Positions 1-12,831 of a stretch of DNA of 64,000 nt are shown here, piece by piece. Location: positions 2,832,501 to 2,896,500 of the forward strand of contig NC_051094.1 of NCBI RefSeq assembly GCF_901709675.1, read 5' to 3'. The notes under the pieces were generated by a model. The model was not told the DNA's origin, did no database searches, and saw nothing but the letters and a program-made list of their open reading frames with translations. How positions within the stretch are numbered: the first letter of the stretch is position 1; each line of letters begins with the position of its first letter. The stretch comes from Syngnathus acus. Taxonomy: Eukaryota > Chordata > Actinopteri > Syngnathiformes > Syngnathidae. The position numbers were made by a program, and so were the translations under genes.

Positions 1-1263
1 GCATCATTAGCCCCAGCGTGTGTTTGTGTACAAGACAGCAGACGGTGGCTGATTGGATCAAGCCATTCTTGGCAGGGTTGGCTGGGCGGACATATTTGTT
101 ATTTTGACTCTCGCCCCAACATCACCTGTCTCCCCAGCGTTAGACGCACAGCGTTAGACACAAGACACACAAACTTTGGATACAATCACATGTGCGCATG
201 CTCGCTCACACCACACACACAGACAATATGTATAGCCTTGGCCTTGGTTTCAACTGAGAGAGGATTTGCTAAAGGTTCAGCAAGAGTCCACTCTTCTCTT
301 CTTTGAAACAAAAGGAAAGCAGTTTTGCCCGGTCAGTCATAAACTTGAATCATGACTACGTCTAAAATGTTAGGGTTCATTGTTAACATGTCTGGCTCGT
401 GAGTGATTTTTAAATCGAAATATTTTTCGATACTATAAAGGCTTGTCCGAATTCAGGGTAGTGCCTCTTCATTGGCGAGGACGGACAAGAAGCGAAGAAG
501 GTCCCCCAAAACTCCAGTAATAGTTCCTGTTACAGAACTCTTGAGTAACAGCATAGTTTGCCTGTAAACTGGCAATTTATGAAAACTAGTCTCTGGACGT
601 CACTCGGGATCGTCCGCATCACCCGGTGTGCACCGAGCGGACTGAGCGGCAGAACTCTGCAGAGTGTTTTTACACAATTGTACCGCATTTGATGTGAAAA
701 CCGGTACGATTCACTTTTTCATCTTTTGTTGCTCGAAGGACAAACGTCCCATCTCAAGCTGTGCAAGATCAAGGCAAAGGCAAAAGGGAAAGCGTTAATG
801 CACGGCGCTTTCTATCTGCTTGCTTTTTTAGCGGTGCCGGCGGAACAAAGGCTTGGATAAAAGTAGGCCACGTTATAGATATTTTGTTGCGTTGGGGAGC
901 GCCGCAATAATAATAAAAAAATAGAATAAAAGTTCCGCAAGGCGAAAGCTTTGCGAGCGGGAACATCACAGTGTGATGCAGAAGAGGAACGTCATGTGAA
1001 TCTTTCAAAGGCAAAACCCCCCAAAAAGAAAAGTCAGATTAGAACCAATGCTAAAATGCGCTATGGTGGAGATAAAATGATAAAACACATAAAAGATCGC
1101 TTACGCAAGACTCTTTTACAACCTGCAAAGCACACTGTACTGAAAATGAAGTGTCGATACTGAGGATCATCCTCCTTGATTAGCTCTATTATTTCCATCC
1201 CCGCAAGACCACAGCCGAGTGGCTTAAAGAGCTCTCTCTCTCCCAGTGATTAGCCTTGCCCGA

Positions 1264-1282
1264 GTGTGTGTGTGTGTGTGTG
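1264..1282. repeat. (GT)n microsatellite
   Basis: 19 bp of pure GT, followed by GAGTGGGTGGGTGGG. Confidence 0.9.
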
Positions 1283-1737
1283 AGTGGGTGGGTGGGCACT
1301 GAGCGGGCGTGGTGCGCTCTAATAATAATCCCAACAAGCCACCCCAGGAAGATTTGTCACTTCATTTCATGCTGGAATGACACTCGAGTGATGGGATGCC
1401 GAGGTGGGAGAGCAGGAGGAGCCGTACTCACTTTCATACGTGGAAACTTTTTCAAATTAGCCCACCAGAGTGGCATTCTTTATTTATTTTCGAGTTGAGG
1501 AAAGTTTGCTTGAGTTTTCTGAGGGGGGGGGGTTTATTTATGCCTACCCTGATGCATTGTTATTGACCAATGAAAAGCATGGATCTCCCAAACGGTGGAT
1601 CTTTTATGTGGAAAGCAACAAAAGCACTTGACTTCCTCTTTAAAAATGTTGCAATGGTGGTATAGTGGGAAGGGGGGGGGGGGCACTGTACTGCACGCAC
1701 ACACACATATGCACACACTCTCATTAAAGCACAAATG

Positions 1738-1958
1738 CATAGGTGTCAAACTCAAGGCCCGGGGGCCAGATACGGCCCGCCACATCTTTATATGTGGCCC
1801 ACGAAGACACATTTGTGTCATTACTAAAATCACAAATTGTCTTCACTTTTTAAAAATAGAAATTTGGCTAGCAATTTTTATTACCGTTCAATTTTTAGCA
1901 GTTTTTACTAGTGTCTGATTTGATGCGGCCCGTGACAAAAATGAGTTTGACGCCCCTG
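1738..1958. mobile_element. hAT-like non-autonomous element
   Basis: The left end is CATAGGTGTCAAACTCAAGG and the right end is ATGAGTTTGACGCCCCTG, an imperfect terminal inverted repeat of the CAG...CTG hAT type. The interior has GGGGGCCAGATACGGCCCGC and GATGCGGCCCGTGAC. No target duplication is preserved. It is related to the element at 32756-33056. Confidence 0.75.
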
Positions 1959-2234
1959 GACTGACGCGATCTCGATCCTCAAGTGTCATGGGGTCTAAGT
2001 CCAGTCAGTGGGAAAAGAAGCAAACAGGTGCTAAAAGGGGGCCAGAAATAGTCCCGGAAGGTGCTGGAGGTGTTAAAAAAAAATACAACGGACAGAGTGG
2101 AGTCGTTTGAGAGGATGCGAGGAGCCGAAAAGACACAATTCAGGAGGGGAGTGAGAGATGAGCGCTGGCAAGGCAACACCATCCGTCTTTCGCCTCTGCT
2201 CGCGTCACCTCTCCTCAGCAAATAAAAAGACAAT

Positions 2235-2251
2235 TGTGTGTGTGTGTGTGT
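2235..2251. repeat. (TG)n microsatellite
   Basis: 17 bp of pure TG. Confidence 0.9.
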
Positions 2252-2280
2252 TATCGCCAACAGATGCTAAGCAAAGCAAA

Positions 2281-2470
2281 CACATCAGCCGCATCCCGAT
2301 GTGTGGCACTAAGTAGAATAGTAATCAAGCCCTTCATTAGCGAGCTAACAAAGGCCATTACTGCCTAATCAACACTCTTCAAACTCAATCGGGGAAAGCT
2401 AATAGAAATTTAATCCAATGGCGCGCATGAATTCAGCTAATGTGGATGCGCGTGTGTTTGCACAAAATCA
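2281..2470. promoter_or_regulatory. Candidate conserved noncoding block
   Basis: Repeated TAAT/ATTA words (CATTAGCGAGCTAACAAAGG, CCATTACTGCCTAATCAAC, GAAATTTAATCCAATGG, CAGCTAATGTGG) in a non-repetitive context. Confidence 0.25.
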
Positions 2471-2639
2471 TAAGACAATGAAGTTCATCATCAGCACTCG
2501 CGCTTGTGTGCATTAGAATTTTCTTTGTACATAGAAAATATTTGAAGTGTCACAAAAATTTGCAGCTACGGGATACGCTTTTCAGTGGAAAGTGACGCCG
2601 ACGTATTTTTGGGATACAAATTAAAAAAAAAACCTTGCT

Positions 2640-2700
2640 ATATATAGTCGTGCCTTGAGATACAAGCGTCTTAACTCACGAGGCATATTTGCACTGAACC
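2640..2700. mobile_element. Fragment of a small fish MITE (GTCGTGCCTTGAGATAC)
   Basis: The phrase AGTCGTGCCTTGAGATACAA followed by TAACTCACGAGGCATATTTG resembles the end of a widespread fish inverted-repeat element. Only one end is visible, and the call rests on pattern memory. Confidence 0.4.
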
Positions 2701-3774
2701 GAGTGTGGTTAAACATGAGCAGGTGAAAATCAGGTGTCGAAATTAGCCAACTTAAAATATGATGGATACCCCGGGCTACATTTAAAGCAACATTAAGCTA
2801 ATGACGGCAGCGGCTCGGGTGTCTTTTACGAAGTGAGCATGTGCCATTTGACGTCCATTTTAATTGGCCATATGTGCCGAGGTGTCTCGGGGGGGAATTT
2901 CGGACCGTCCCGCTGCCCTGGCGACACGCTCCAAATGGACCGCGGCTGCAACAACGCAACGCTGGTTAGGTGAGCGCCATGGTGGGATTTCTGGGGAGCG
3001 TTGACAGCTTAATTAATGACATCGGTGCGAGTGACATGAAGATCCAATTAAAGTACGTTGACATTACTAGGTTGCCATAGCGACTACTGCTGACGTCTTT
3101 TGCATAGAGCACTATCAGGGCCATACTTAAAAGAAAAAAATAGGTAAAACCACCGCACATAAGGTTACAGAATGACAAGAGTATACAGACCTGGCAAAAG
3201 AACAACTCCTTTTTTTTAAATGAAGAAAATACTGTCGATACAGTGTAATTTAATGAAATTTTCAAGAAATAAAATAATGCAATGAAAAAAGTAGTAATTT
3301 TATGATAATTTAGGGATTTTAATTTCAGTTATAATTAAAAAAAAAGATGAGTTTTAAAAGTACCAAATATCTAATATATATAAAAAAGGTACGGGGAGGG
3401 TAAAGTTCTCAGAGGTGCGTGCCCACACGGTGTGTTCTTCAAAGCGGGAATAAAAACACATCGGTGGCAACTGGAAGCGAAAATGAGCAGAATAATGCCA
3501 GCGCTGTCCAAGGTGCCCCGCCGCCGACAGAACTGGGACACATGAGGACACCCGCTTGGACTGGGACTTGCCTTTAGAGACCTATTTATAACCCAGCCGG
3601 TGCAGCGCCCCTGAAAGATTTACGGCCCACACAAACAAGACACATTAAGTCTCATTGTACACTCGCGACACCGACATTGTAAATGAGCGTGTCTTTGCAG
3701 TACGCTGCGTTTTGTTTTGCGTCAGGTGCAAAAAGCAGCACCTTTGTCGCCCAGCGCCAAACATAAAGCCCAAG

Positions 3775-4050
3775 ATGGCAGACGGGAAAAAAGGAAATAG
3801 CGAAAGGACAGGAGCAGAGATAAACGAGAGGGGAAATGTGGGTCCAAGAGACTGGAAATGTGCGAAAAGAAGTAACGAAGGAGACGAAAAGGGAGATGAA
3901 AGAAAAGAGGAGGTGAGAAAAGAGGAGAGATTATGAATGAGAAATGGGAGGGGAGGTAAGGAGAGGGAAATAGCCAGAGTGGATGAATAACAGGACAAGA
4001 ACAAGGAAAAAAGACCAGTGAGGGAAGAGGGGAAGTGGCATGAGGAGAAG
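3775..4050 (+). repeat. Purine-rich tract
   Basis: The plus strand is about 80% purine (AGAAAAGAGGAGGTGAGAAA and similar), with an open frame on each strand that is only low-complexity. It has potential for triplex (H-DNA) structure. Confidence 0.6.
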
Positions 4051-6331
4051 ATAGATAACCCCGCTCTTATTTTATAATAGATTACGCCAACGTTGCTTCA
4101 CCCGCACGCACACCTTTTCTCCCCACTCAGCAACATCCATCCTTCTTTCCCTAATTGTGCACATTGTATGGAAATGCGGGGCGCTCTCCACCATTCATTT
4201 ATCCTCTTCATTCATTCCTCTCTTCCTTTTCGTCTCTCCTTCCTCGATACATGTTGACATTGTCTCGGGTGTCTTAATGGATCACCCACACATATCTGCT
4301 CCTCACCGCCTCCTACTCCATAATCACCCTCTCACCATCGCTCGTGGCCGGTTGCCGTGGAAATACTTCTTTTCTCTCTGTCTCCCCGCTGCCGACCTTC
4401 TTTTAAGATTGGAGGCCATCCATCTCTGCCTCCTTTTGCTCACGCTCGCTCTCTTTACTCTTGAATGTTGACATGAGAGGATGAGTCCAATAGATCAGCA
4501 GGAAACATCTGCACAGGTGTTGAATCTCCCAGGTGTGTACCCACGTGTGCATGTGTGACCTCCTTTTGAGATGAACAACCTCCTCTTTTGGTCTGCCATC
4601 AGCTCTCTTCTCACTTTTGTAAACTTGCCAAACAGTGAGTCAAAAATGAATATATTTACTAGCATCGTTTAATAGCATGCACAGGCTCCTTTTTCTGTGA
4701 AAGCTTGAACTTGCCAAATAGTGAGCCGCCGATTAACAGAAGATATTTAAGTGTTGTAGTGGTGCCAAATAGTGATGCATGAAATAAAATCCTACTTTGA
4801 CTCATTACTGAAGATGATTGAACTTGCAAAAGAGAGAGCCAGTAATCAATAGAATAGATGAAAAATAAATCAATTGGTATGAGCGGCATCAAGTGGCTAA
4901 ATCCTGAGCCAACGACTAATTAATGTTGATATGCGAATGATAGCATCTGTGATTGGAGATAATTACTCGATGAACATGACACTTTTTTAACATTTGTTAT
5001 GCTATGAATGAGAAGCTAACCTTGTGTGTGTGTTAGCTTGTGTGTGATTCAAGTGTACAGGAGCGTAGGAGTGCTAATGACACTTTAAAATCATTAAGCG
5101 TGAGGAGACTCAGAGTCGGTTGGGGGCCATGCTATCATCCTTTTTAATTGACTTTCCAGGTCTAAGTATGTGTGATTAACAATCCACCCACCCACCCCCA
5201 AGCCCCCCGTCAAGGATTCTCATATCATTATTAGCCTACGGATTATATTAACTGGTTACTACTTGACTCCTTGCTGCCCTGCTACTAGCAAATTTGACAA
5301 ATACTGTTTTTTTACAGGAATTCAAAAGAGAGAGTTCAACCAGCCTGAATCCAAGTTTATCAGCGCCAGTTGTAACATGTTTATCGAGAGCTGGGTGCAG
5401 AGGTCGTATAAACTTTGTAAAGATCACAACTATGGGGGAACCAAAACAAATATTCCTTAGTGCTGCTTTAAATCGCAGCTTTTTAATGCTGAATAAGGCA
5501 CCCCGAGGCACATACTTCATTTTCTCCATGCTTCCTTTTTACTATAAAAGGAGAATTTATAACAAAATGCTGTACATCAGTCTCAGCGAGGTCACACTGG
5601 CGTGGCCCGCAGCCTTCTTTTCTACCTTTAAAAGAAGAAGCAGCTTTTTGAAATCATCAACACATCCACAGTGCCCCGAGCAACTTCTTGGCACTGTGTG
5701 ATAAGCTAATATTTCACTACAATCAGAGGCGGCTGGAAGCAGTGTTATTGTAGTTAACATAGCTCAGCAAAAATAAGGACGTAATCATACTGGATTTTTC
5801 ACGGTCGCAAACGAGTCGTCTTGAATGGATTTGAACTGTATCGCAGCGATTGCGGCCCATATCATGAGCGTAGCATATCAGCACGAGCATCATTTTGCTT
5901 AACGTCTAAAAAAATATGCAGATTGTACTGATAAAACAGCGGGATTATCTTTTCACAAGTTATTCAATAAGTATATTTATTGCTGTTAAATCAGTCGGTT
6001 ACTAAATGGCTATGGGTTCAAAAGATGCTGAAGGTGGTCTTCATTTTCTTTGCTCATTGAAAGCATTTAGCAACGTTTCACAGACACATTATCATCTGCA
6101 AGGCTGCCTCACTACTAATAGCATAGATATGAACATGCCAAATAGTGAGCAAATGACTTAGTGCAAGGGAATGCCAAATAGTAAACAATCACTGAATGAC
6201 TAGTGTTGCGGCGGTGACTTGAACATGCCATATAGTTAGCTATTGCGAAACAGAATTGATTAACCATGTATTGTATTGTTTGTAATGAGTTGAACTTGCT
6301 AAATAATGAATCATAAAATAATTGAACTGAA

Positions 6332-6714
6332 TACCGTATTTTCTGCACTATAAGGCGCACTGGATTATAAGGCGCACCTTCAATGAATGGCCCATTTTAA
6401 AACTTTGTCCATATATAAGGCGCACCGGATTAGAAGGCGCATAGAATAAATAACTCAACGTTGCTCAAACGTTAATGCAATCACAATATAGTAACACTCG
6501 AAATAGTGAGAACAATAACAATATATCAATAACTCAACGTTGCTAAAACGTTAATATCACACAACACACAAAATAAACACTTACTTTAATAAGTTAGTCC
6601 TTATCCACGAATCCATATTGGTCCATATATAAGGCGCACCGGATTATAAGGCGCACTGTCGGCTTTTGAGAAAATTGGAGGTTTTTAGGTGCGCCTTATA
6701 GTGCGGAAAATACG
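6332..6714 (+). mobile_element. Foldback MITE, interior type A
   Basis: The terminal inverted repeats are TACCGTATTTTCTGCACTAT and the complement of GTGCGGAAAATACGA, with TA at both ends. Subterminal motifs ATAAGGCGCACC are iterated on both arms. The interior carries ACTCAACGTTGCTCAAACGT, duplicated about 76 bp apart. There is no coding sequence. The TA flanks suggest a Tc1/mariner-like non-autonomous element, but the family name is not certain. Confidence 0.85.
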
Positions 6715-6738
6715 ATATATATATATACACACACACAC
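6713..6738. repeat. (AT)n(AC)n microsatellite abutting a MITE end
   Basis: An AT run followed by an AC run begins exactly at the right TA of the MITE at 6332-6714, so the target site was probably a TA repeat. Confidence 0.85.
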
Positions 6739-9531
6739 TGTTTACTCTGTACCGCTCATCATACTTTTGCGCACACACACACATCTTAACCATGTTTATA
6801 ACAGTCAATACTCTTCTTGTACAGACACATTCATTCAAAATAAATGAGGTGAAATTAATTCCCAAACTTCATCGGCGCAGCCAACTTGGTCAACATAAAC
6901 GTGGCAACAACTTTAAAAGTGGACGAGAAGTGTTGTGTGCGACAGCGTCGCACCATGTGTCACAACACAGTGTTCATTCATCCGTGACAACGCTGTCAGG
7001 ACCGCCGAGGGCAGGGCGGGTACGGCCGCTTTGACAAGGCCGCACCGCCGACACTGTCATGTCGCTCGTCAATCCGTGCATTTGTCTCAGAAAGAAAAGT
7101 GTCAAATGGGTGGCGAGGAGGCCGCGGGAAGACAGAGACGGATAGTGACAAACACAAAATAAAAGCGCAGAGGGGGCAAGCAGTACCGGGGGGTGGGAGT
7201 GTTGACTAGGGAGACATGGATGTGGACAAAATAAGAGAGAAAAGCACTCTTGTTTTTTTTTTCTGATGTCCTTTGTGTAGCTTTTTAATGGCTTTTACCA
7301 TTCACAAATTACTGACTAGTTAAACAATAGGTTTAGCTTTCCAAATAGTGAGGCGCCAATTGACAACATACACAAAAGTGTAGCAACGGTGACTTAAATA
7401 TATTTCATCGACTACAGTAGCATTGAAATGGCTCATCAAATAAATGGCCAACGCTTAACAATGAAAAATGTCACACCAATTCACAGCATATTGACCAGAC
7501 TAATATATATGGCTTGCCAAAATAATGAGACGTTTTTTATATTCAGCCAAACCTCAAAATAAAGAGAAGTAGAATTTAGTGATCAGTGGCTTGTAATCTG
7601 GCTTTATTCTCAGCAGAGAAAATAATAGGTCACCAGTGACAAAACAAAAACAATGCGTAATGAGACGCTTCTGTCTTTGGACATCTTAATTGCTAGTTCA
7701 AGTGTACATTTCCAGTTAGTGACAGATTGAAATAGCCAAATGCACTTTGGCCAAAGAAGGCCAAGATAAACATACGGTCTCTGTGGTGCCTTTAGGAGCC
7801 TGGGAAGAAAAACAAACATATCTTCATAAATTCCATCGGACATGCAGCTCTATCTAATGAAGTGGTAAGTGCGGGTGGAGGTGTGTGGAACAATGCAGCA
7901 GTAGGTTAAATTTGTCAAATAGTGAGCCAACACTCGAAATAAATTCCCTTGTGCTGCAGTGGTAGCTTGAATTTCCAAAAAGAATGGGCGAACTGTGACA
8001 AAATAAACTGACCAGTTCCTGTAACCTACCAAATAGTGAGCCAACACTTAACAGAGTAGAGTGAGCAGTTGAATATTTCAACTTGCCAAATAGCGATTTC
8101 TTTAGTGTCGCATATGGGTTGAACTTGCTAAATCGTAAAACAATGAATAATAAACTTCTGTACAGTACATGTTTTGTGTCATTAGGCCACGCCTCCTTAA
8201 GTGTTGAACTGTCCCTCTATACTGAATAGATAGTAAGACAACACTAACGAGAATTCATTTACTAGCGTTGCACAGGCTGAGACTTGCCCACTGGTGAGAC
8301 AACCAGTGAAGGGGTACGCGTGTGTGCATGTGCTTGTCCACTTATGTGCACACACACCATTAGATAATGATCCTAATCCGTCTCCAACGTGGCCTGAGTC
8401 CAGGTGACGGTCCATTCCCTCACAAACAATGCTCCCATTTGTAAATTGCTACGCTGCATCGATACACAGTTTTTTTAATAATCCTAACACCGTGTCTATA
8501 AATCAAGCAGGCAGTGTGGGGAATAAATAAGAGATTGCTGACTAATCTGTGGATTACGGTGATGATGTCTGACAGAGGTTGTAGGGGGGGATGGAGGTAG
8601 AATATGAGTGCCGGGGGTTTACTACGCTCCCTCAAAGAGGATTAAGGTAAGGATCTATTTGGGGGGAGATGGGGGCATCACATAAATTGCTTCATTTCCA
8701 GGAAATCCTTCATACAAACACTCAGGTGCACAAGCACACTTTTATATTGTTGAAGTGGTGGGTAGAACTTGCCAAATAGTGAGCTTTATCACTTGTGTTT
8801 TTGCACCCGGTAAATATTGAGGCATTAGATGATGTCTCGCGTTGCAGCAGTTGTGGCAACGTGCCAAATAGTGTGCCAACACTTGAGAGAATAAGCCAAA
8901 ATTTAAGAGAATGGATTGATTTTGCAGTTGTTTAAACTTCCTAAATAGTGAGCCAAATACTTAACTGACTCGTGTTACGGTGGATTCTGCTTGACAAATA
9001 ATGAACTGAACAGTAAACAGATTTGCTAGTTTAGAAGTGACATAAACAAGCTAAATAATGAGCCACATGATGACTAGAACAGCTTTACAAATTAAGCGTA
9101 ACTTCAAATTGACAAATAGTGAAGCAACCCTTAACCGAATAAACTGACGACAGTTGCAGTCGACAGAGACAATGCTTGATAGAATATATTTACTTGTGTT
9201 GAAGCAGCTTTAATTCGTCAGTGAGCCAAACCCTTAACATAAATGTTTTGAATCCATTTTAGCTGAGTATTGCCAAATAATGAGCCAAATGCTCAAGATA
9301 ATCCATGTAGTAGTTAAGTTTTAAGGTTGACAAATAGTTATCCAACACTAAACTAAATTAATTTGTATTACAGATGCTTGAAGTTGCCTAATAGTGAAGC
9401 AACACATGATGAGAAAATAAGGAACTATAAGAAATTAGATAATGACACGGTGTGTGTGTTTTCGTGACGGGAAAAGGTAAGCATCTATTTCAGGGAGGTG
9501 GAACCGGATGACGCATTTGTTTACCGTATTT

Positions 9532-9928
9532 TCCGGACTATAAGGCGCACTGGACTATAAGGCGCACCGTCAATGAATGGCCCATTTTAAAACTGTGTCC
9601 TTATATAAGGCGCGCTGGACTATAAGGCGCACCATTAATGCATCATGTCAGATTTCTAATCCAAATCAAATCATTCTGCATTTTATCTTTTTTATTTCAA
9701 CTTCAGATGCAACAAATTACTTTATAATCACAAAATAAGGATCCATAGTTTTTTGATTCATGATTCATAGTCTTCAGCGGGTCACTTATGATTGATTTCA
9801 TGACACAATGCTTCGGGCCAGTTTAAATTTAGGAATTTGGTCCATATATAAGGCGCACCGTACTATAAGGCGCACTGCCGGCTTTTGAGAAAATTTCAGG
9901 TGCGTCTTATAGTCCGGAAAATACGGTA
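9532..9928 (+). mobile_element. Foldback MITE, interior type B
   Basis: The ends are TACCGTATTTTCCGGACTAT and CCGGAAAATACGGTA. The arms repeat ATAAGGCGCACC. The interior contains CCATTAATGCATCATGTCAG, shared with the copy at 39691-40106. It is flanked by TA dinucleotides and has no open reading frame of its own. Confidence 0.87.
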
Positions 9929-11257
9929 TTTTGTTGAGCTGTACCTAGCGCTGCGGTCGTCGCACATAACTTTCCTCGTGCGATTGTGTTTTTTTTCCGA
10001 CTCCCACGCCTCCCGCCTTCGCGGGAGCAAATCGGCCTTGAGAGCTGCAGCTGGATGGACTGGACCGCGCTTGTTGTGTGTTGTTCAAGGACACTTAAAA
10101 CCCCGACAAATCCCGCCGGATGACAGACAGGTTTTCCCCAGTGATAAACTTGCCACGGGTGACAGACAACTGGATCCACATCATCCTGCTCAGTGTTGTA
10201 CGTTCAACTGGTGAGGAGTCTATAATGTTCAAGTGAAGGATTAGAGTGCAACAGATAAGGTCGAGTGGAGGTTGATCAAAAGCCATTATTCAAGGGAGCT
10301 AATTTGGGGTGAGGATAGAGTGGCTAAGAATGTGACAGCAACTTGACCCGGCTCCAGACGTGTATCCAGTTACTGTCTGACACGCTACATGTGTGTGTGT
10401 GTTAAGGTTAGACACATGGAAAGGCCTGTCACCACACACTGATGTGTTTATTTCCCTGCACCTGGGCCCGTCACTCACACACTGACACACACACACACAC
10501 CTGCTACGTGCAGTCCATTGGACTCCGAGCAAGAACTTTGGGGTCAGTGTTGCTCTTCGAGTTGCCAGTTAAAATGTATCAGGCCGAGGTGTTCCTTTGC
10601 AGCCTTCCAATGAATGGCGCTTGAAGGCAAGCTGGACAAAAGTATTGGGACCCGCTTGCCCATGACAGGAAGTGGATACAGAAGAATAAAATGGAAATGT
10701 TCGCTTTAAAAAGTTAGCAAAGAAAGTTGCCGTATTAAATGAAATGGGTTGGAGAGCGGCGTGCTAACGAACAATGGAGGTCTGATGTTGACCATGAAAT
10801 CATTTTATTGAAGAGGAGACAAAAGGCTCCATTCAGATGCAATTTCCTACTTAACATTTCGGTATGGCATATATTTGCAAAAAACACATTAATACAACAG
10901 CAACAACAGATGACAAATGAAATAAACCGAGTAAGCTAATTTGAGCATTTGCCAAAAAGTAGGAACGATGACGGAAAACAAGTTCTAATTTTGCTGGCGA
11001 CCGCTTGTGTGAAAATGTGGTTCATTTTAATCCAAAAGGAGAATAAGGGACAGCAAAAGAGACATTGTGAAGTATGAAACTGCAGCTTCCGGAACGAAGC
11101 ATCACGGTAAGCTCATGTTAGCATGGGTGTGTGAAACTAGCAAATTGTTTTGGGACTGTGGACTATAAATACAGCAGCAAACTAATATGTATGTATCCTC
11201 GAATGTGTGCAAATATTGACAATGTCACACATGCTAGTAAATACCCTCTTAACTCAT

Positions 11258-11333
11258 ACCAGAGTTGAATAAAACTTTTTTAAGTACCTGTACCTCTATC
11301 CAAGCACAGTACGGTACTTTTGCCAACTCTGGT
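11258..11333. mobile_element. 76-bp palindrome-ended mini element
   Basis: Perfect 10-bp inverted ends, ACCAGAGTTG and CAACTCTGGT, bound a core with AAGTACCTGTACCTC and GTACGGTACTTTTG. It looks like a highly deleted fish foldback element. No target duplication is seen. Confidence 0.5.
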
Positions 11334-12812
11334 TAAATGCGAGTTTTAAAAACGCACAATATGTCCTTTATTTCAAAGCGCTGTCTTGGTTTCGAGTGCC
11401 CGCAGTGTGCAAAAAAAGTGCCTCATAAATAAATAAAAAGTCAAATCAAACCAAAACAACAACAGAGGAGCAACCTCTTGGCACTTGTTGCCAATCCTCC
11501 TTAAAGTCGTTCCCGTTGAACTGCTGAACTCTCCCCGGCTGATTCCGAGAGCTTTTTAACCGTCAGCTTTAAAAAGGCTTTCTGCGGGCAGCCTAAAGAG
11601 ATTTACTTTTGTTTCTCAAGGATTTCAACCCCCACGCTCGAACGTGCGCCGTCTCCCGGGAGTTTTGGATGCCGAGCGATTGAGCTGTCAGAGAATCGAT
11701 CGGCGCTGTTGTGACGCAATCGCTTAAGAAAAAACAAAAGATTCACTCAGCAACGTGAAATTTGGTGGGCATGCCTATCATTAGTAAACCTACAAAAAAG
11801 TCTCAAGAAGGGATGGCCCCAAAAACATTTTTGGGGTACATTCTTCCATTCCTAGGTGTACTTGTCTAAGGTGCATTGACCTCGATCCTCTGCAAGGTGA
11901 CAACTTGTGTTGCGGTTCCAGTTACCGGCAGCTAATCCGATTCGGAGCGCACCAATTGTTCTGCTTACATCAAACCTTGTAAATGTGTGGAGGTCATGTG
12001 TAAAATTGAAGATAAACATATGTGTGCGTGGAAGCGGCGGAGGTTTTGATGATGGTGCCAGCTGGTCACATTACGATGCGAGGATCGCATATCAGGGCAT
12101 CGACCCCCATCAAATTGACACTTTTACAGCGGCCCATCGGGCGGTCAACACCGCTGAGCCCGGATGCTATTTTTAGATATTTCTTCATTCTCAAATGTGC
12201 ATAGAAAGAAAAAGAAAGCTTGTCAAAGGAACAAGCATTGGAAGTTTGGCCAAAATGTGCCGCTTTGAAATCAAAATGGGGGCTGTTAAATTTCAGGGAT
12301 AGGTCCTTGAGAATTTTTTGAGTGAACTGTTACAATAGCTGGCTTCCCAATTTCAAAATTGGTGTTGAGGCTTTTTTATTTATTTATAATTATCTAAGGG
12401 AGACTTTTGGGGTTTTGTATTCAGGACCACAAAAACACACACACATATTCATGAGAATCGAAACGCTTGCCGATTTGGAGACTTTTCGGGCAAGTTGAGG
12501 GGTCCCCGCCTTCATTTATAAATACGGCAATTTCAAAAGGGCCTTCACACTGACTCGTTATTGAACCCTAAAAATAAAAAACTGAGGAGAGATCGTGGCT
12601 TGAAGCAGAGGTCACCGGCGCGTTTGAGACTCGTATCCATCTCATCAGCTTCAGAGGATGCCAGACGAAGCAATCCATTTGCCCCAAGATCCCATTATGA
12701 CAGCAGAAAGGGAGCAAATTGAACACAATCACAAAATAGCTTTGGAGCTCGATAGATGGGTGTGTGTGTTTGGTGGATACAGTAGCCTGCCACACCAATA
12801 GGTAGAATGTTT

Positions 12813-12831
12813 GGGGGGGGGGGGGGGGGGG
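12813..12831. repeat. G19 homopolymer
   Basis: 19 consecutive G. Homopolymer length in assemblies is often unreliable. Confidence 0.9.

Larger units (their letters stand above)
4622..9430. repeat. Decayed ~57-bp tandem array (core GCCAAATAGTGAGCC)
   Basis: About 25 diverged copies of a core like TTGCCAAATAGTGAGCC recur, for example near 4622, 4711, 4763, 6137, 6172, 6229, 7340, 7911, 8028, 8083, 8768, 8863, 8937, 8993, 9050, 9110, 9271, 9328 and 9383. Where copies are adjacent, the spacing is about 54-60 bp. A fuller unit also carries CAACACTTAACAGA, then AATAAACTGACTAG, then TGTTGCAGTGGTGACTTGAAC. The array has been broken up by MITE insertions and unrelated sequence. No coding capacity is seen. 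The edges are approximate. Confidence 0.8.
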
